In this document: piece by piece, positions 18,017 to 27,300 of the stretch
How positions within the stretch are numbered: position 1 is the stretch's first letter
Layout of the letters: every line of letters begins with the position of its first letter
From: Candidatus Magnetocorallium paracelense
GTDB taxonomy: Bacteria > Nitrospirota > Thermodesulfovibrionia > Thermodesulfovibrionales > Magnetobacteriaceae
Direction: 5' to 3'
NCBI GenBank assembly: GCA_029001845.1
Contig: JAREWP010000048.1
Coordinates: 1 to 64,000 of the forward strand
Length of the DNA stretch: 64,000 nucleotides
Notes under the pieces: generated by a model
Told to the model about the DNA's origin: nothing
The model's input: only the letters and a program-made list of their open reading frames with translations
The model's database searches: none
Made by a program: the position numbers and the translations under genes

Positions 18017-19303
18017 ATGAACATTGATTTAATAAAAAAGATAATTCTGGACTCAGATAAAAAAATCGAAGACATTACATTCTTTCAAAGGGATCTGAAT
18101 GTACCTGAGGATGTTCAAAGCATAATATCCATTATTGGTCCTCGAAGGTCGGGGAAGACATTTTTTTTGTACATCCTAACCAAAAAACTTAGAAATGAAG
18201 GGAAAGGGGTTCTTTTCATTTCATTTGATGATGAAAGAATTGTATTAAGAAATGACGAATTAAATATGATCATAGATGCCGGATATGATATTTATAAGGA
18301 ATTTGAGTACATTTTTATCGATGAAGTGCAGGAAATAATTGGATGGGAAAAGTTTGTCAAAAGAATAGGTGAGGAGAAAAAAGTATATTTAACAGGCTCT
18401 TCATCTAAATTGATGAGTAAAGAGATAGCGACTCATTTAAGAGGAAGAACACTGACATATGAATTATTTCCCATTAGTTTCAGAGAGATTGTCAAATTAT
18501 CCGGTATTGAAATACACAATACTTATTCCACTAAAGATGAATCCCTTATCAGAGAGCTCTTCGAACAATATATAACTTATGGAGGGTTTCCTGAAGTATT
18601 TCTGGCAAATAACCATGAAATACGGCTGAAATTAATCGAGGCTTACAAGGACGTCATGCTTTTAAGAGATATAATAGAGAGATACAGAGTAAAGAATTAC
18701 AGGTTATTGCGAATATTTTTAAACATATTGTCAAACAGCTATTCAAAAGAGTCCTCAGTAAGAAAGGCGAGCAGTTTCCTGAATACAAGAGGTTATAAAC
18801 ATGACAGGAATCTGCTGTATGAATATGCCGAATATCTCTCTGACACGTTCATGATATTCTATCTTCCAAAGTTCTCAAAATCCATATATAAAAGAGAGTC
18901 ATATCTGAAAAAGATTTATGTAATCGACGGATTCTCCATTTACGCCCAAGAAAGATCGTTGTCAAAGGATCTGGAAAATCTGATTTTTCTCGAACTGAGA
19001 AAAAAAGGATTTAAAGAAGGCGAAACACTGTTTTATTACAAATCCGATTATATAGAATGTGATTTTCTATTAACCGGCAGAGACGGTGTCTTTGCCGCAA
19101 TGCAGGTATCTCATTTTCTAAATGAAGAGAACAAAAGTAGAGAGTTACGGGGCCTTACCAAGGCGATGGAGGAGTTTAATTTGAATGAGGGGTTGATAAT
19201 AACGAAAAATCAAAGTGACAGGTTTACATATACCTACAAAAGCAGAAAGTACCAAATTTCCGTTATACCGGCCTGGAAATGGGCGTTACAGGGATCACAA
19301 TAG
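18017..19303 (+). CDS. DUF4143-type ATPase (AAA fold with C-terminal nuclease-like domain)
   Basis: The 428-residue protein has a Walker A motif GPRRSGKTFFL near residues 38-48 and a Walker B-like YIFIDEVQEIIGWEKFV near residue 95. TGSSSKLMSKEIATHLRGR then matches the sensor region of AAA_14 ATPases. The C-terminal part (FYYKSDYIECDFLLTGRDGVFAAMQVS) matches DUF4143, where D and Q/E-x-K-like positions suggest a decayed PD-(D/E)XK nuclease fold. Their cellular role is unknown, though they are common in accessory regions. A family A repeat ends six bases upstream of the ATG and no ribosome site is seen, so the repeat may carry or disrupt its signals. Confidence 0.85.
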   Translation: MNIDLIKKIILDSDKKIEDITFFQRDLNVPEDVQSIISIIGPRRSGKTFFLYILTKKLRNEGKGVLFISFDDERIVLRNDELNMIIDAGYDIYKEFEYIFIDEVQEIIGWEKFVKRIGEEKKVYLTGSSSKLMSKEIATHLRGRTLTYELFPISFREIVKLSGIEIHNTYSTKDESLIRELFEQYITYGGFPEVFLANNHEIRLKLIEAYKDVMLLRDIIERYRVKNYRLLRIFLNILSNSYSKESSVRKASSFLNTRGYKHDRNLLYEYAEYLSDTFMIFYLPKFSKSIYKRESYLKKIYVIDGFSIYAQERSLSKDLENLIFLELRKKGFKEGETLFYYKSDYIECDFLLTGRDGVFAAMQVSHFLNEENKSRELRGLTKAMEEFNLNEGLIITKNQSDRFTYTYKSRKYQISVIPAWKWALQGSQ

Positions 19304-19306
19304 AAA

Positions 19307-19537
19307 ATGAAAATCACATTAGTTGAAAAAGAAAAAAGAACAAATATTGACTTTTCGGATACTCACAGCCGGGCATGTCATGGGCACGGCGCCTTAATCC
19401 TACCGGATGGTAAGGTGCTTGATGGATTTATCTTCAGATTTCTACAGAGAAAAGGGGCCTATATAGAGACAGATGACCCTGAGAAGGTAATTAATGCCCT
19501 TGGGTATGAGGGTGAATACGATGTCAGAAAGGTGTAG
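19307..19537 (+). CDS. Small hypothetical protein
   Basis: I do not recognise this 76-residue protein. It begins MKITLVEKEKRTNIDFSD, has a GHGALILPDGKVLDGFIFRF strand-rich middle and ends EYDVRKV. No membrane segment or cysteine motif is present. It starts three bases after the stop of the ATPase gene and is probably cotranscribed. It converges with the EndoQ-UvrD gene, ending 41 bases from that stop. The coding look and close spacing are the only support. Confidence 0.55.
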   Translation: MKITLVEKEKRTNIDFSDTHSRACHGHGALILPDGKVLDGFIFRFLQRKGAYIETDDPEKVINALGYEGEYDVRKV

Positions 19538-19578
19538 CTGTCGTTAGGAAAAGAAAAGGGGGTGAAGAAAATCCCCTG

Positions 19579-22500
19579 TTAAAAAAGCGACAACTGATTG
19601 GATTTTGGATTTTTAGGCAGTTTGATTGCTTCTACTCGAAGAAGCTTTTTTTCGAGCCTGTCGAGGAATTCACTTTTCTTCAGTTTTAGAGCACGCCCCC
19701 TGAACATCCTCTTTTTGGCCCTGGTGAGGAACAGATATTTCATCGTTCTCGTTACGGAGACATAAAAGAGCCTCTCCTCTTCACCAAGTTCTTCAAGGCT
19801 TTTTTTACCGAAAAGCTCAAAAGGAATAATCCCCTGCTCGCACCCCGGTACAATTACGGTGTTGAATTCAAGCCCCTTTGAGGCATGCATGGTCATCAAA
19901 GAGACAGCTTCAGCGTGAAAGTCAAAATCGTCTATACCACGGCCTGTAGCGATAAAACGGAAAAATGCGGGATAATCTCTTACAAAGACATCGGAAATAC
20001 GATTCATGCGCTTGCAATCCTTTTCTGAAAGCCCTTGCTCTACAGCCATTTTTTCGATTATTGAAGAAATACTCTCTCCCTCTCCAAAACACTTCAAGTC
20101 GTGAGAGTGAGTCGATCGGGAGTTATCATTGTTTTCATTTAAGAAACGTCGATAAGCATCCTTAAAACCCTGAATAAGAGAGAGAAATGGTTCGGTTTTA
20201 TAAAAGGGTTCTTCGCCAATGACCTGATAAGCGATACCGTGATTTTTAAAAGAGTCTATTATGGGAGCGAACATAGCCTTTGTCCGACAGAGGACTGCGA
20301 AATCGGAAAAACCGTTAATCCCGCTGTATGCCGTGCCGTCGCTGACTCCACTGTCCATGGAAAAGCTCCTGACCCCTCCTATCATCTTCTCTATCTGTGA
20401 CGCAATGAATTCCGCCTCCGTTCTTTCACTTTCACACTCTTTTACCTCTATCTTAATATCAACGGGAATCCCATTTAGGATATCTCCCTTTTTTAATACC
20501 TGACTGCCTGCTTTTAATACAAAATTCGGGCATCTGTAACTCCTCTTTAAATGAATCTCCTCCATTTCGGGGAAGTCCGCACCAAAGCGACCCGACAGGC
20601 CGGGGCCGGCTCCTCTGAATCCGTATATCGCCTGATCAGGATCTCCGATAACAAAAAGATTGGGACTCTTATCTCCTGCCATAAGACGCACCATTTCGTA
20701 TTGTATGGGATTAATATCCTGAAATTCATCTATCAATATCCACTTGTATCTGTTTCGATAGAGGGACAAAATATCGTCATTGTTCTTTAACAGATTTACG
20801 GAACAATAAACGAGGTCATTCAAATCGAAGGCGTTTAACTCTCTTAACCGCTCATTATAAACACTTAAAAATTCAGGGATTCCCTCGGTAATTCCCTGTT
20901 TAAAACTATCTATCTCCTTTATTACTCTTTTTGTCTCCCTCTTCGATATGCCTTGAATATGCTCGATTATTGATGAAATCTCGTTACTATCGATTATATA
21001 AAAAAATTCACCTCTGCCGAATATACTGTAATGCTCCTTTAATACAGAGAGCCCGAAAGCATGAAAAGTGGATATAACAGCCTTACAGGGAGACAATGTT
21101 TCATCGACACGCCTTTTCATCTCTTCAGCCGCCTTATTTGAAAAAGTGATGGCAAGTATCTCCTCTTGCGGAATACTCCGTTCTTTTATAAGATGTACGA
21201 TCCTCTCTGTAAGGACCCTTGTTTTCCCGGAACCGGGACCTGCTAATATCATGCATTGGCCTTCGCCGAACTCTATACCTGCCTTCTGCTCATCGGTCAG
21301 CACCACAGGTCCGCTTCTCTCGAAATCCGTTGTAATGCTTCGGGCGCGGTTTTCCAGAGTTTTTCTAAACTCCTCTATATCGAAATTTATTGATCCCCTG
21401 TCAACATGATTGCTCTTATTGTCATAGGATACATTAAAAAGAGAGGTTCCTGAAATTTCTCTCAACTCCTTTTCATTAAAAACAGTTATTCTTCCAAATT
21501 CGCCATCGTAACCTTCTTTTATATAGACATCCCCTCTCCTCAATCTTCCGACTCCTTCAGCCAGTTCTTCGCCTCCCGATTCTTTTATCCTGTCTATCTC
21601 CTCAAAAAGCAGAAGGTTCAGCTCCGGGCCAATCGTGTTAACAAGTCTGAAATACTCCTTTTTCACTCCTTTGGTTGCCGGCCCTCTGCCGGTTATCTCA
21701 GAAAGAAGGTCGCTTAAAGAGGTGATCGAATAGAAGTTATAAGCCGCTAAATCCTTTTTGGTAACTCTCTTATCGGCCAACTCGGCGACTCTGTACATTA
21801 CACCTTTTGTAACAGGCTTGCCGCAAACACTGCAAATGCCGTTGTTACCGGCAGTTTCAAGGGGGTCCCAAAGTATGCCGCACTTTCTGTGCCCGTCATA
21901 GTGATATTTGCCTTCCTGAGGAAAAAATTCAATCGTTCCCGTGAAACCTCTGTTCTCCTTTAAGGCATTGAATATTGAAACGTAATCGATATCGCTGTCA
22001 GTATCGAAAAGGTTAGCCTCCCTTCCAAGTTTTTCCGGAGAGTGGGCGTCTGAATTGGATACAAGTCTGAATTGATCAAGAAAACTGCATGCTCTGTTCA
22101 TAGGGGGATCGCTGGAAAGTCCGGTTTCTACTGCAAAGATATATTTTGTGAGGTCTCCGTAACACTCCTCCAGGGAGTCAAACCCGGATTTCGAACCGAG
22201 AACCGAAAACCAGGGAGTCCATATGTGGGCAGGGATAAGAAAGGAGAGGTCCGACGAATTTAGAACCATGTCAAGAAGATGTTCGGAATCGAGTCCCAAA
22301 ATAGGACGCCCGTCTGACTGAATATTACCGATTTTCAACAGTTTGGTTTGAACGTTTTCAAGAGAGTCGAAATCGGGAAACACACAAATATTATGAACCT
22401 TCCTGACTCTGCCTTCTCTCTTATAGATGCTGCTGATCTCTCCTGTAAGTATAAAATATACTTCCTTAGAACGGAGAGAAGGATTTAAAAAATCGGCTTC

Positions 22501-22719
22501 TTTTATTCGAAGCTCTTTTTTTAAAGTGAAAAGTCCGTTTCCAAGGGGATCAAGTTTTTCCTTAAGCTCGGAAAGCCAGCCGGGATGAACGCAATCACCT
22601 GTTCCCACGACATCGATCCCCTTAAGTCTTGCCCAGTAATCGAGATACTCGGGAATCAGATGTTTACTCGTTGCAATTGAGTAGTGGGAATGTATATGTA
22701 AGTCAGCAATAAATTTCAT
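19579..22719 (-). CDS. EndoQ-like PHP endonuclease fused to UvrD/PcrA helicase
   Basis: The first 410 residues of this 1046-residue protein match endonuclease Q. They show the PHP motif MKFIADLHIHSHYS, GTGDCVHPGW, LTGEISSIYKREGRVRKVHN, SNSDAHSPEKLGREAN, and a Cys-rich zinc finger near residues 281-312 (CGILWDP...CSVCGKPVTKGV). EndoQ nicks DNA 5' of deaminated bases. From about residue 470 a superfamily 1A helicase follows, with Walker A AGPGSGKTRVLTERI near 498, TFSNKAAEEMKRRV, DEFQDINPIQYEM, GDPDQAIYGFRGA, MTMHASKGLEFN and FYVSVTRTM. A single chain could nick at damage and then unwind. All catalytic motifs look intact. Its short C-terminus ends NQLSLF. Confidence 0.9.
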   Translation of the reverse strand: MKFIADLHIHSHYSIATSKHLIPEYLDYWARLKGIDVVGTGDCVHPGWLSELKEKLDPLGNGLFTLKKELRIKEADFLNPSLRSKEVYFILTGEISSIYKREGRVRKVHNICVFPDFDSLENVQTKLLKIGNIQSDGRPILGLDSEHLLDMVLNSSDLSFLIPAHIWTPWFSVLGSKSGFDSLEECYGDLTKYIFAVETGLSSDPPMNRACSFLDQFRLVSNSDAHSPEKLGREANLFDTDSDIDYVSIFNALKENRGFTGTIEFFPQEGKYHYDGHRKCGILWDPLETAGNNGICSVCGKPVTKGVMYRVAELADKRVTKKDLAAYNFYSITSLSDLLSEITGRGPATKGVKKEYFRLVNTIGPELNLLLFEEIDRIKESGGEELAEGVGRLRRGDVYIKEGYDGEFGRITVFNEKELREISGTSLFNVSYDNKSNHVDRGSINFDIEEFRKTLENRARSITTDFERSGPVVLTDEQKAGIEFGEGQCMILAGPGSGKTRVLTERIVHLIKERSIPQEEILAITFSNKAAEEMKRRVDETLSPCKAVISTFHAFGLSVLKEHYSIFGRGEFFYIIDSNEISSIIEHIQGISKRETKRVIKEIDSFKQGITEGIPEFLSVYNERLRELNAFDLNDLVYCSVNLLKNNDDILSLYRNRYKWILIDEFQDINPIQYEMVRLMAGDKSPNLFVIGDPDQAIYGFRGAGPGLSGRFGADFPEMEEIHLKRSYRCPNFVLKAGSQVLKKGDILNGIPVDIKIEVKECESERTEAEFIASQIEKMIGGVRSFSMDSGVSDGTAYSGINGFSDFAVLCRTKAMFAPIIDSFKNHGIAYQVIGEEPFYKTEPFLSLIQGFKDAYRRFLNENNDNSRSTHSHDLKCFGEGESISSIIEKMAVEQGLSEKDCKRMNRISDVFVRDYPAFFRFIATGRGIDDFDFHAEAVSLMTMHASKGLEFNTVIVPGCEQGIIPFELFGKKSLEELGEEERLFYVSVTRTMKYLFLTRAKKRMFRGRALKLKKSEFLDRLEKKLLRVEAIKLPKNPKSNQLSLF

Positions 22720-22822
22720 ATATTTTCAGTTAGAAAACACGTTTTGAGGCGCAAGGCAACAGGCATAAGTTAAAAAAAATACCCAATAAGTTCCACATCC
22801 CTTTAGGGCCTAACAGCTCTTT

Positions 22823-23545
22823 TCAGAAAGAACTGTCATCTTCGATTCGATCAACCAAATCTATTATCCAATCTACTATTATTTGAAGCGCCTTTTCACC
22901 CTTCTCTTTTGTTGCTTTTTGTGGGTTCCCCCATACGCCTCCGGGCCAATATTTGATTTTATCTTTTACTATAAACGGTCTTGGCAGCGACGGATACTCC
23001 TCTTCTGCCCTACCCTTTACGAGTTCAGGTTCCAGAGCAAGCACAAGGGATGTCTCCAACTCTCCTGCGTGGGAATCGTTCTCTGTTTCCGTGATTTCGG
23101 AAAGTTCCTTCCAAATGAGTTCATAGGGTGAGGAAGTAACGATCCTAATATCGTCGAGTTCGTCGACCAATCTCTCGGCGCTCTCCTTCATGGCGGACAT
23201 ATGCATACCTCCACCGTGACCTGAAAGGAGAAGAAAATTTCTCAACCCCTTCTTATAAGAATCAACAACAAGATCGTAAGTGAGTCTTCTTAATGTGGGC
23301 GGGGTGATGCCTATTGTACCGGGATGTGGGCTCGTAGTGGTGCAGACACCGTAATAAACAGGCGGGGCAAGGAAAAAGCGACGCTTCTTTTCCGCCTCTA
23401 AAAGGGCTCTTTGTATTATCAGCGTATCGGTATTTAGAGGGAGATGGCTCCCGTGTTCCTCTATTGTGCCAAAGGGGAAAATAATAGTGCGACTTTCCTT
23501 GAGCTTCTCCTGAAACTCACTCATGGTGATTTCTTCAATTATCAT
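22823..23545 (-). CDS. Creatininase-family amidohydrolase
   Basis: The family hydrolyses cyclic or linear amides with two metal ions; members include creatininase, MftE and ArfB-type formamide hydrolases. Metal-binding blocks seen are FPFGTIEEHGSHLPLNTD, LLLSGHGGG and DSHAGELETSL. The product is about 240 residues, the normal length. I place the start at the ATG at 23545 rather than the TTG at 23551 because AAAGGA would leave no space before the TTG but six bases before the ATG. The substrate is unknown. No mycofactocin or creatine genes are nearby. A family C repeat begins 15 bases upstream. Confidence 0.87.
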   Translation of the reverse strand: MIIEEITMSEFQEKLKESRTIIFPFGTIEEHGSHLPLNTDTLIIQRALLEAEKKRRFFLAPPVYYGVCTTTSPHPGTIGITPPTLRRLTYDLVVDSYKKGLRNFLLLSGHGGGMHMSAMKESAERLVDELDDIRIVTSSPYELIWKELSEITETENDSHAGELETSLVLALEPELVKGRAEEEYPSLPRPFIVKDKIKYWPGGVWGNPQKATKEKGEKALQIIVDWIIDLVDRIEDDSSF

Positions 23546-23559
23546 AATCAATCCTTTAC

Positions 23560-23694
23560 GTAACTGTTAACAGAGTTCAATGATCAGTGGTCTCTTCAAT
23601 ATAATTTGCCTTGTTTCTCAAGGGTATGAACTTCAAAAACCAAGGTCATTTATCTTCAAACGACCTCTGACCTCAGATCACAGTGAACAGTTAC
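23560..23694. repeat. Family C inverted-repeat element (copy 3)
   Basis: The ends GTAACTGTTAACAG and AGTGAACAGTTAC are inverted copies. The inner side has GATCAGTGGTCTC and GACCTCTGACCTCAGATCAC. The right end runs into the release-factor-like gene and provides its TAA stop codon (23691-23693). Confidence 0.7.
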
Positions 23695-24050
23695 TCCTTT
23701 GCTAAACTTCTTTTTCTTCTTCTAAGTTTCTGTTTCCTGATTTTGTCGGCCTTAGCGTTTTGAGCCGACTCTCCTCCCTTTAATGTTTCTTCAATCCTTT
23801 CGAGAAGTAATCTCCTTGCCAGAAATCTGTTAACCGACTGGCTCCTCTCTTTCATACATTTTACTTCTATTCCCGTAGGAATATGTCTGATATAGACGCA
23901 TGAACTTGTTTTATTGACCTTTTGTCCGCCCTTACCTGATGAACGTACAAACTTTTCCAAAATATCCTTTTCATCGACTCCCAACTCACTCATCCTGTTA
24001 CGTAACCATAAATTCTTTTCTACACTTACGGCAAAATCCATTATCGTCAT
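23691..24050 (-). CDS. GGQ-containing peptide release factor-like protein
   Basis: The 119-residue protein carries the class I release factor catalytic core: FVRSSGKGGQKVNKTSSCV with GGQ at residues 41-43, then HIPTGIEV and ERSQSVNRFLARRLLLERI. It ends in a basic tail (KADKIRKQKLRRRKRSLAKE). No codon-recognition domain is present. That layout is shared with ArfB (YaeJ) and mitochondrial MTRFR, which free stalled ribosomes, so ribosome rescue is the likely role. An AGGGA site fits the in-frame ATG at 24041 (nine bases) better than that at 24050. The stop codon lies inside a family C repeat, so the original tail may have been altered. Confidence 0.87.
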   Translation of the reverse strand: MTIMDFAVSVEKNLWLRNRMSELGVDEKDILEKFVRSSGKGGQKVNKTSSCVYIRHIPTGIEVKCMKERSQSVNRFLARRLLLERIEETLKGGESAQNAKADKIRKQKLRRRKRSLAKE

Positions 24051-24124
24051 TCCCTAACAGTGCAATCTGTTGACTTTTTTATCGTTATAATATACCATAT
24101 GATCGACTATTTTACCTACCCAAT

Positions 24125-25933
24125 ATGAGGCGTACATCAGCAGGTCGTCTTAAGAGCATTTGCTACGACACCAATTATTTGAACCCTTTGAATATTAGAG
24201 TAGTTATCAACTATTTTTATACAACCTTCTTAAGGAAAAAATCAAAAAATCCCTCCCCTTTGGTTTATTCCGCCTTTCTTGCTTTACCTGTTTCAATTTT
24301 TTGGGTCTTATATTACAAAGTACCGAAAGCCTGGTGGGTATTCGATGACACGGCTCATCTGAAAGGAGCCATAGAACATGGAATCCTGCCCCATTTCTAC
24401 CAACCTCATATTTGGAAATTAATCTCCCCTGCAAACTTAACTCCCTGGTTACAACTTTCCTATGGACTGGACTTCTATTTTTTTGGGTTATATCCATCGG
24501 GATTTTATTACCATCATCTTTTTGCTTTTTCTTTAACCATACTCTTTGGATATATCGCTTTATGTCGCTTCTTTTCTCCATTAATCTCCGCTTTATCTTT
24601 AAGTATTTTTGTTGCTTCCGTGCCTTGTGCAACGATCGTACAACTTTTAATGACACGACATTATCTGGAAGGACTGGCTCTCAGCTGCATTGCTTTTTTA
24701 TTTTATATAAACGCTGTTGACAAAAGGAAAATATTATGGTCCTGCTTAGGAAGCATCTTCTATTTACTTGCTGTGACCACCAAAGAGATTTATGTACCTC
24801 TAGCTGTGATACTTCCTTTCTTTCCGATAGATAATGTATGGCGTCGCATAAAAATGTCTCTGCCTTTTATTCTTGTGTTGGCATTCTATGTGTTCTGGCG
24901 TGCTTACATGCTTGGATTTGAGAATTTGTTTACAGGCTATGGTGATATATATGGAAAGCCTGACTGGGAAGACTTTGTAAACTTTCCATTTCGTGTTGCG
25001 GAAATAATGGGATGGCATGCTCCCTGGCAGTGGATTGTTTTGACCTTAGTAATGATCTCTTTTCTTGGTTATATGATCAGAGTAAGTTCTATGAACAAGT
25101 GGATATGGATGTTAGTAGTCGGAAGTGTTACGATATTACCTGTTATGCCTGTTTTACCGATATTGAGTCCTCGTTATTTATTTCTTCCTTTTTTCCTATC
25201 CGTCATAATATTTGCCATTGCTTTAAAAAATATTATCATCGTCTGTAAAAAGAGCAACCTCTCTTACATCGCCGTTGCATCTTTAGGACTGCTTTTGCTT
25301 ATGTCAGGTATTAAATCCGTGCAAGCCTCTCTTTTACTGAAACAGATGAAAACAACGATGAATCATTATCGAACAATAGGAGAATTTATTTTGTACGGCG
25401 AGACCGACAATACGCTTCTAATCACTTCATTTGGATCCGGTTGGTATTACGGTCCGCTTTTATGGCTTAGAGAACATGTTTTAAATAAGGAGCAAGGTGC
25501 TACAATTTGCAACGACCTTTGTGTCTGCAAAAAAGAAGATATAAAATCTGCCTATCATTTTGAAAATGGCGTTATACAGAGAATTGATATAGCAAAGATA
25601 AATAAAAAGACAAGCTGTGGTAATACGACAGCTGACTTAATTGTAGATATGTATTTTTCTCCTGATTCCAAAAATATCCATTGGAAATTCGGGCCTTATA
25701 AGGAGGGGCGATACTTTTTTGTCGAAATACCTGAGAAAAAGAATGTGCACGGTTTCTTCTCGCCGGTTCCCTCTTCAGGTAAGTTTCCTCATGAACTTTC
25801 AAAGGAGCTGAATTTTGTTATAAAATATTTCTCACCTGACGGCTGGTATACTTATTCATCTGTTTTAACCTTAAGGCCGAACAAGGAACAAAAGGAAACA
25901 AATGTTAACCTTCATTGGGAAAGAGAGTCCTGA
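24125..25933 (+). CDS. Multi-spanning membrane protein, GT-C glycosyltransferase-like
   Basis: The 602-residue protein has about ten hydrophobic segments between residues 45 and 410, then a soluble C-terminal domain of about 190 residues. The first external loop carries WVFDDTAHLKGAIEHG, an acidic pair in the position used by GT-C transferases to bind lipid-linked sugars. HYLEGLALSCIAFLFY and TTKEIYVPLAVILPFFP resemble other GT-C proteins. No family name can be assigned with confidence. It is a single gene, convergent with the oxygenase at 26040, and apart from the glycosylation cluster at 45-50 kb. Confidence 0.65.
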   Translation: MRRTSAGRLKSICYDTNYLNPLNIRVVINYFYTTFLRKKSKNPSPLVYSAFLALPVSIFWVLYYKVPKAWWVFDDTAHLKGAIEHGILPHFYQPHIWKLISPANLTPWLQLSYGLDFYFFGLYPSGFYYHHLFAFSLTILFGYIALCRFFSPLISALSLSIFVASVPCATIVQLLMTRHYLEGLALSCIAFLFYINAVDKRKILWSCLGSIFYLLAVTTKEIYVPLAVILPFFPIDNVWRRIKMSLPFILVLAFYVFWRAYMLGFENLFTGYGDIYGKPDWEDFVNFPFRVAEIMGWHAPWQWIVLTLVMISFLGYMIRVSSMNKWIWMLVVGSVTILPVMPVLPILSPRYLFLPFFLSVIIFAIALKNIIIVCKKSNLSYIAVASLGLLLLMSGIKSVQASLLLKQMKTTMNHYRTIGEFILYGETDNTLLITSFGSGWYYGPLLWLREHVLNKEQGATICNDLCVCKKEDIKSAYHFENGVIQRIDIAKINKKTSCGNTTADLIVDMYFSPDSKNIHWKFGPYKEGRYFFVEIPEKKNVHGFFSPVPSSGKFPHELSKELNFVIKYFSPDGWYTYSSVLTLRPNKEQKETNVNLHWERES

Positions 25934-25976
25934 GATATTGTGTCCCACAATTGTTTTGCCGGGCACAGGGGGCATA

Positions 25977-25998
25977 AGGAGGAAATTTTTTTCCTCCT
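25977..25998. terminator. Hairpin between convergent genes
   Basis: AGGAGGAAA and TTTCCTCCT form a perfect nine-base stem with a four-T loop in the 106-base gap between the plus-strand membrane protein and the minus-strand oxygenase. There is no T-run outside the stem on either side, so termination strength is uncertain. Confidence 0.4.
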
Positions 25999-26039
25999 AC
26001 CCAATTGATGATACAGCCGCTGTTTATGAGACAGAGAGG

Positions 26040-26975
26040 TTACATATTATTCAGCTCCTCGAGAAGCGATCTGTCGATTTCCCGTTGCTTTAATTTTTTG
26101 CGGTAAGTGTCTCTTGTTTTTGTACACACCAGTGTGTAAGGCGAACCTTTTCTGGTAGTGATATGTGTCATATCCGGCGCATGTCTGCTGATTATGTTAT
26201 GCAAATGCTGACGTCGTTCTTTTTTAACTCTGAAATTATGAACCTTTGCTTCCGTATCTTTTAAAAAAACTTGCAGTTCCCGGCAATCGGCGCACTTACA
26301 GGTCAATTTAATATTCTGCGCCCAATCCTTTGGTTCCTCTATGATGACTGACGAGGCATTTTGAAGCTCAACAGTGCAATATTTCAACAATTTCTCATAA
26401 GGAGGTTTTGCAGAAGATTTCTCTTTCGCCCATGACTGCAAATTTTTTAGCAAAGGACTTTTCTTACCAAAGGAAAACTTCTTTTCCTCTCCTTCATGAT
26501 ATACGATCAACTCACCGCCTTTATGTTCCGACGGCATGACAATTACCAGTGTGGCGAACATATTCTCCGTTTTTTCAGTATCACGATGAATACTGAAAAA
26601 ATCGTCCTTTTCATATAAAAGACATTTATACAATTCATGTGAAATCGTGCTGTTCGACAATCCGAATTGTTCTTTTACCGTTTCCACAACACCCTTTACA
26701 TGCCTGTCCCACTGCGGATTCTTAAAAAGAAATTGATTCGGCTCCAACATCCAGGTGCTCCTTACTTTGCTGTCCACGACTGTTTGTTCGCCACGGCCAA
26801 AGGGAGCTTTCGAACATTGTCGAATAATCTCCTTTGCCTGATATTCGGTAAGGGGAAAGCCGATAGTCCCTACATTTTCTATATCCAAACCGGGGAAACA
26901 GGGATCAATCGTACCGGAGGCGCAAAAATCTCCAGGTCGTTCAATCGTATATAGTATCTCTAAAAGTTCTTCCAT
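26040..26975 (-). CDS. 2OG-Fe(II) oxygenase family protein, apparently internally shortened
   Basis: The N-terminal 190 residues match prolyl 4-hydroxylase-like oxygenases: VGTIGFPLTEYQAKEII, YKCLLYEKDDFFSIHRDTEK with the HxD iron ligands, FATLVIVMPSEHKGGELIVY. In this family a distal His and a 2-oxoglutarate-binding Arg should follow about 50 residues later. Here the chain goes from FSFGKKSPLL directly to a region (LKYCTVELQNASSV... CKCADCRELQVFLKD... GSPYTLVCTKTRDTYRKK) resembling the far C-terminus of longer homologues. The 311-residue product therefore seems to lack part of the catalytic core. AGGAG lies six bases before the ATG. It could be a stable remnant or a protein with a new role. 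Confidence 0.7.
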   Translation of the reverse strand: MEELLEILYTIERPGDFCASGTIDPCFPGLDIENVGTIGFPLTEYQAKEIIRQCSKAPFGRGEQTVVDSKVRSTWMLEPNQFLFKNPQWDRHVKGVVETVKEQFGLSNSTISHELYKCLLYEKDDFFSIHRDTEKTENMFATLVIVMPSEHKGGELIVYHEGEEKKFSFGKKSPLLKNLQSWAKEKSSAKPPYEKLLKYCTVELQNASSVIIEEPKDWAQNIKLTCKCADCRELQVFLKDTEAKVHNFRVKKERRQHLHNIISRHAPDMTHITTRKGSPYTLVCTKTRDTYRKKLKQREIDRSLLEELNNM

Positions 26976-27024
26976 AAAACTCTCCTGGTAATGAGATGAT
27001 TTCGCTTTTTAAAAGGTAAAAAAA

Positions 27025-27195
27025 AGTAATTGTTTGCAGGGATCAGGGGTCTGAAGTCTGTGCTAAAAAATTTTTAAAATACTCACAAAGTGAACTCTGT
27101 TTGACAGATGCCTATTCATCATACCCCGGAAAATAAGCAACTAGGCAATTTTTTATCTTTACTGACCTCTAACCTCAGATCCCTGTGAACAGACA
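27025..27195. repeat. Family C inverted-repeat element (copy 4)
   Basis: The left end is AGTAATTGTTTGCAGGGATC followed by AGGGGTCTGAAG. The right end is GACCTCTAACCTCAGATCCC then TGTGAACAGACAC. The arms are imperfect inverted copies, and the 120-base centre is not shared with the other copies. Confidence 0.6.
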
Positions 27196-27251
27196 CAAAA
27201 AGAATAGCAAAAAAGGAAGTAAAAGTCAATTGATCGAATTTTTGAAACAGG

Positions 27252-27300
27252 GTGCAATTTAAAAGCTGACAGCTGATGGCTGACAGCTGACTGTTTTTTT
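27252..27300. repeat. Family A element, right arm only (copy 3)
   Basis: GCAATTTAAAAGCTGACAGC and TGATGGCTGACAGCTGACTG plus a T-run match the right half of the full element at 17849-18010. No left arm is found, so this is a partial copy. Confidence 0.6.
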
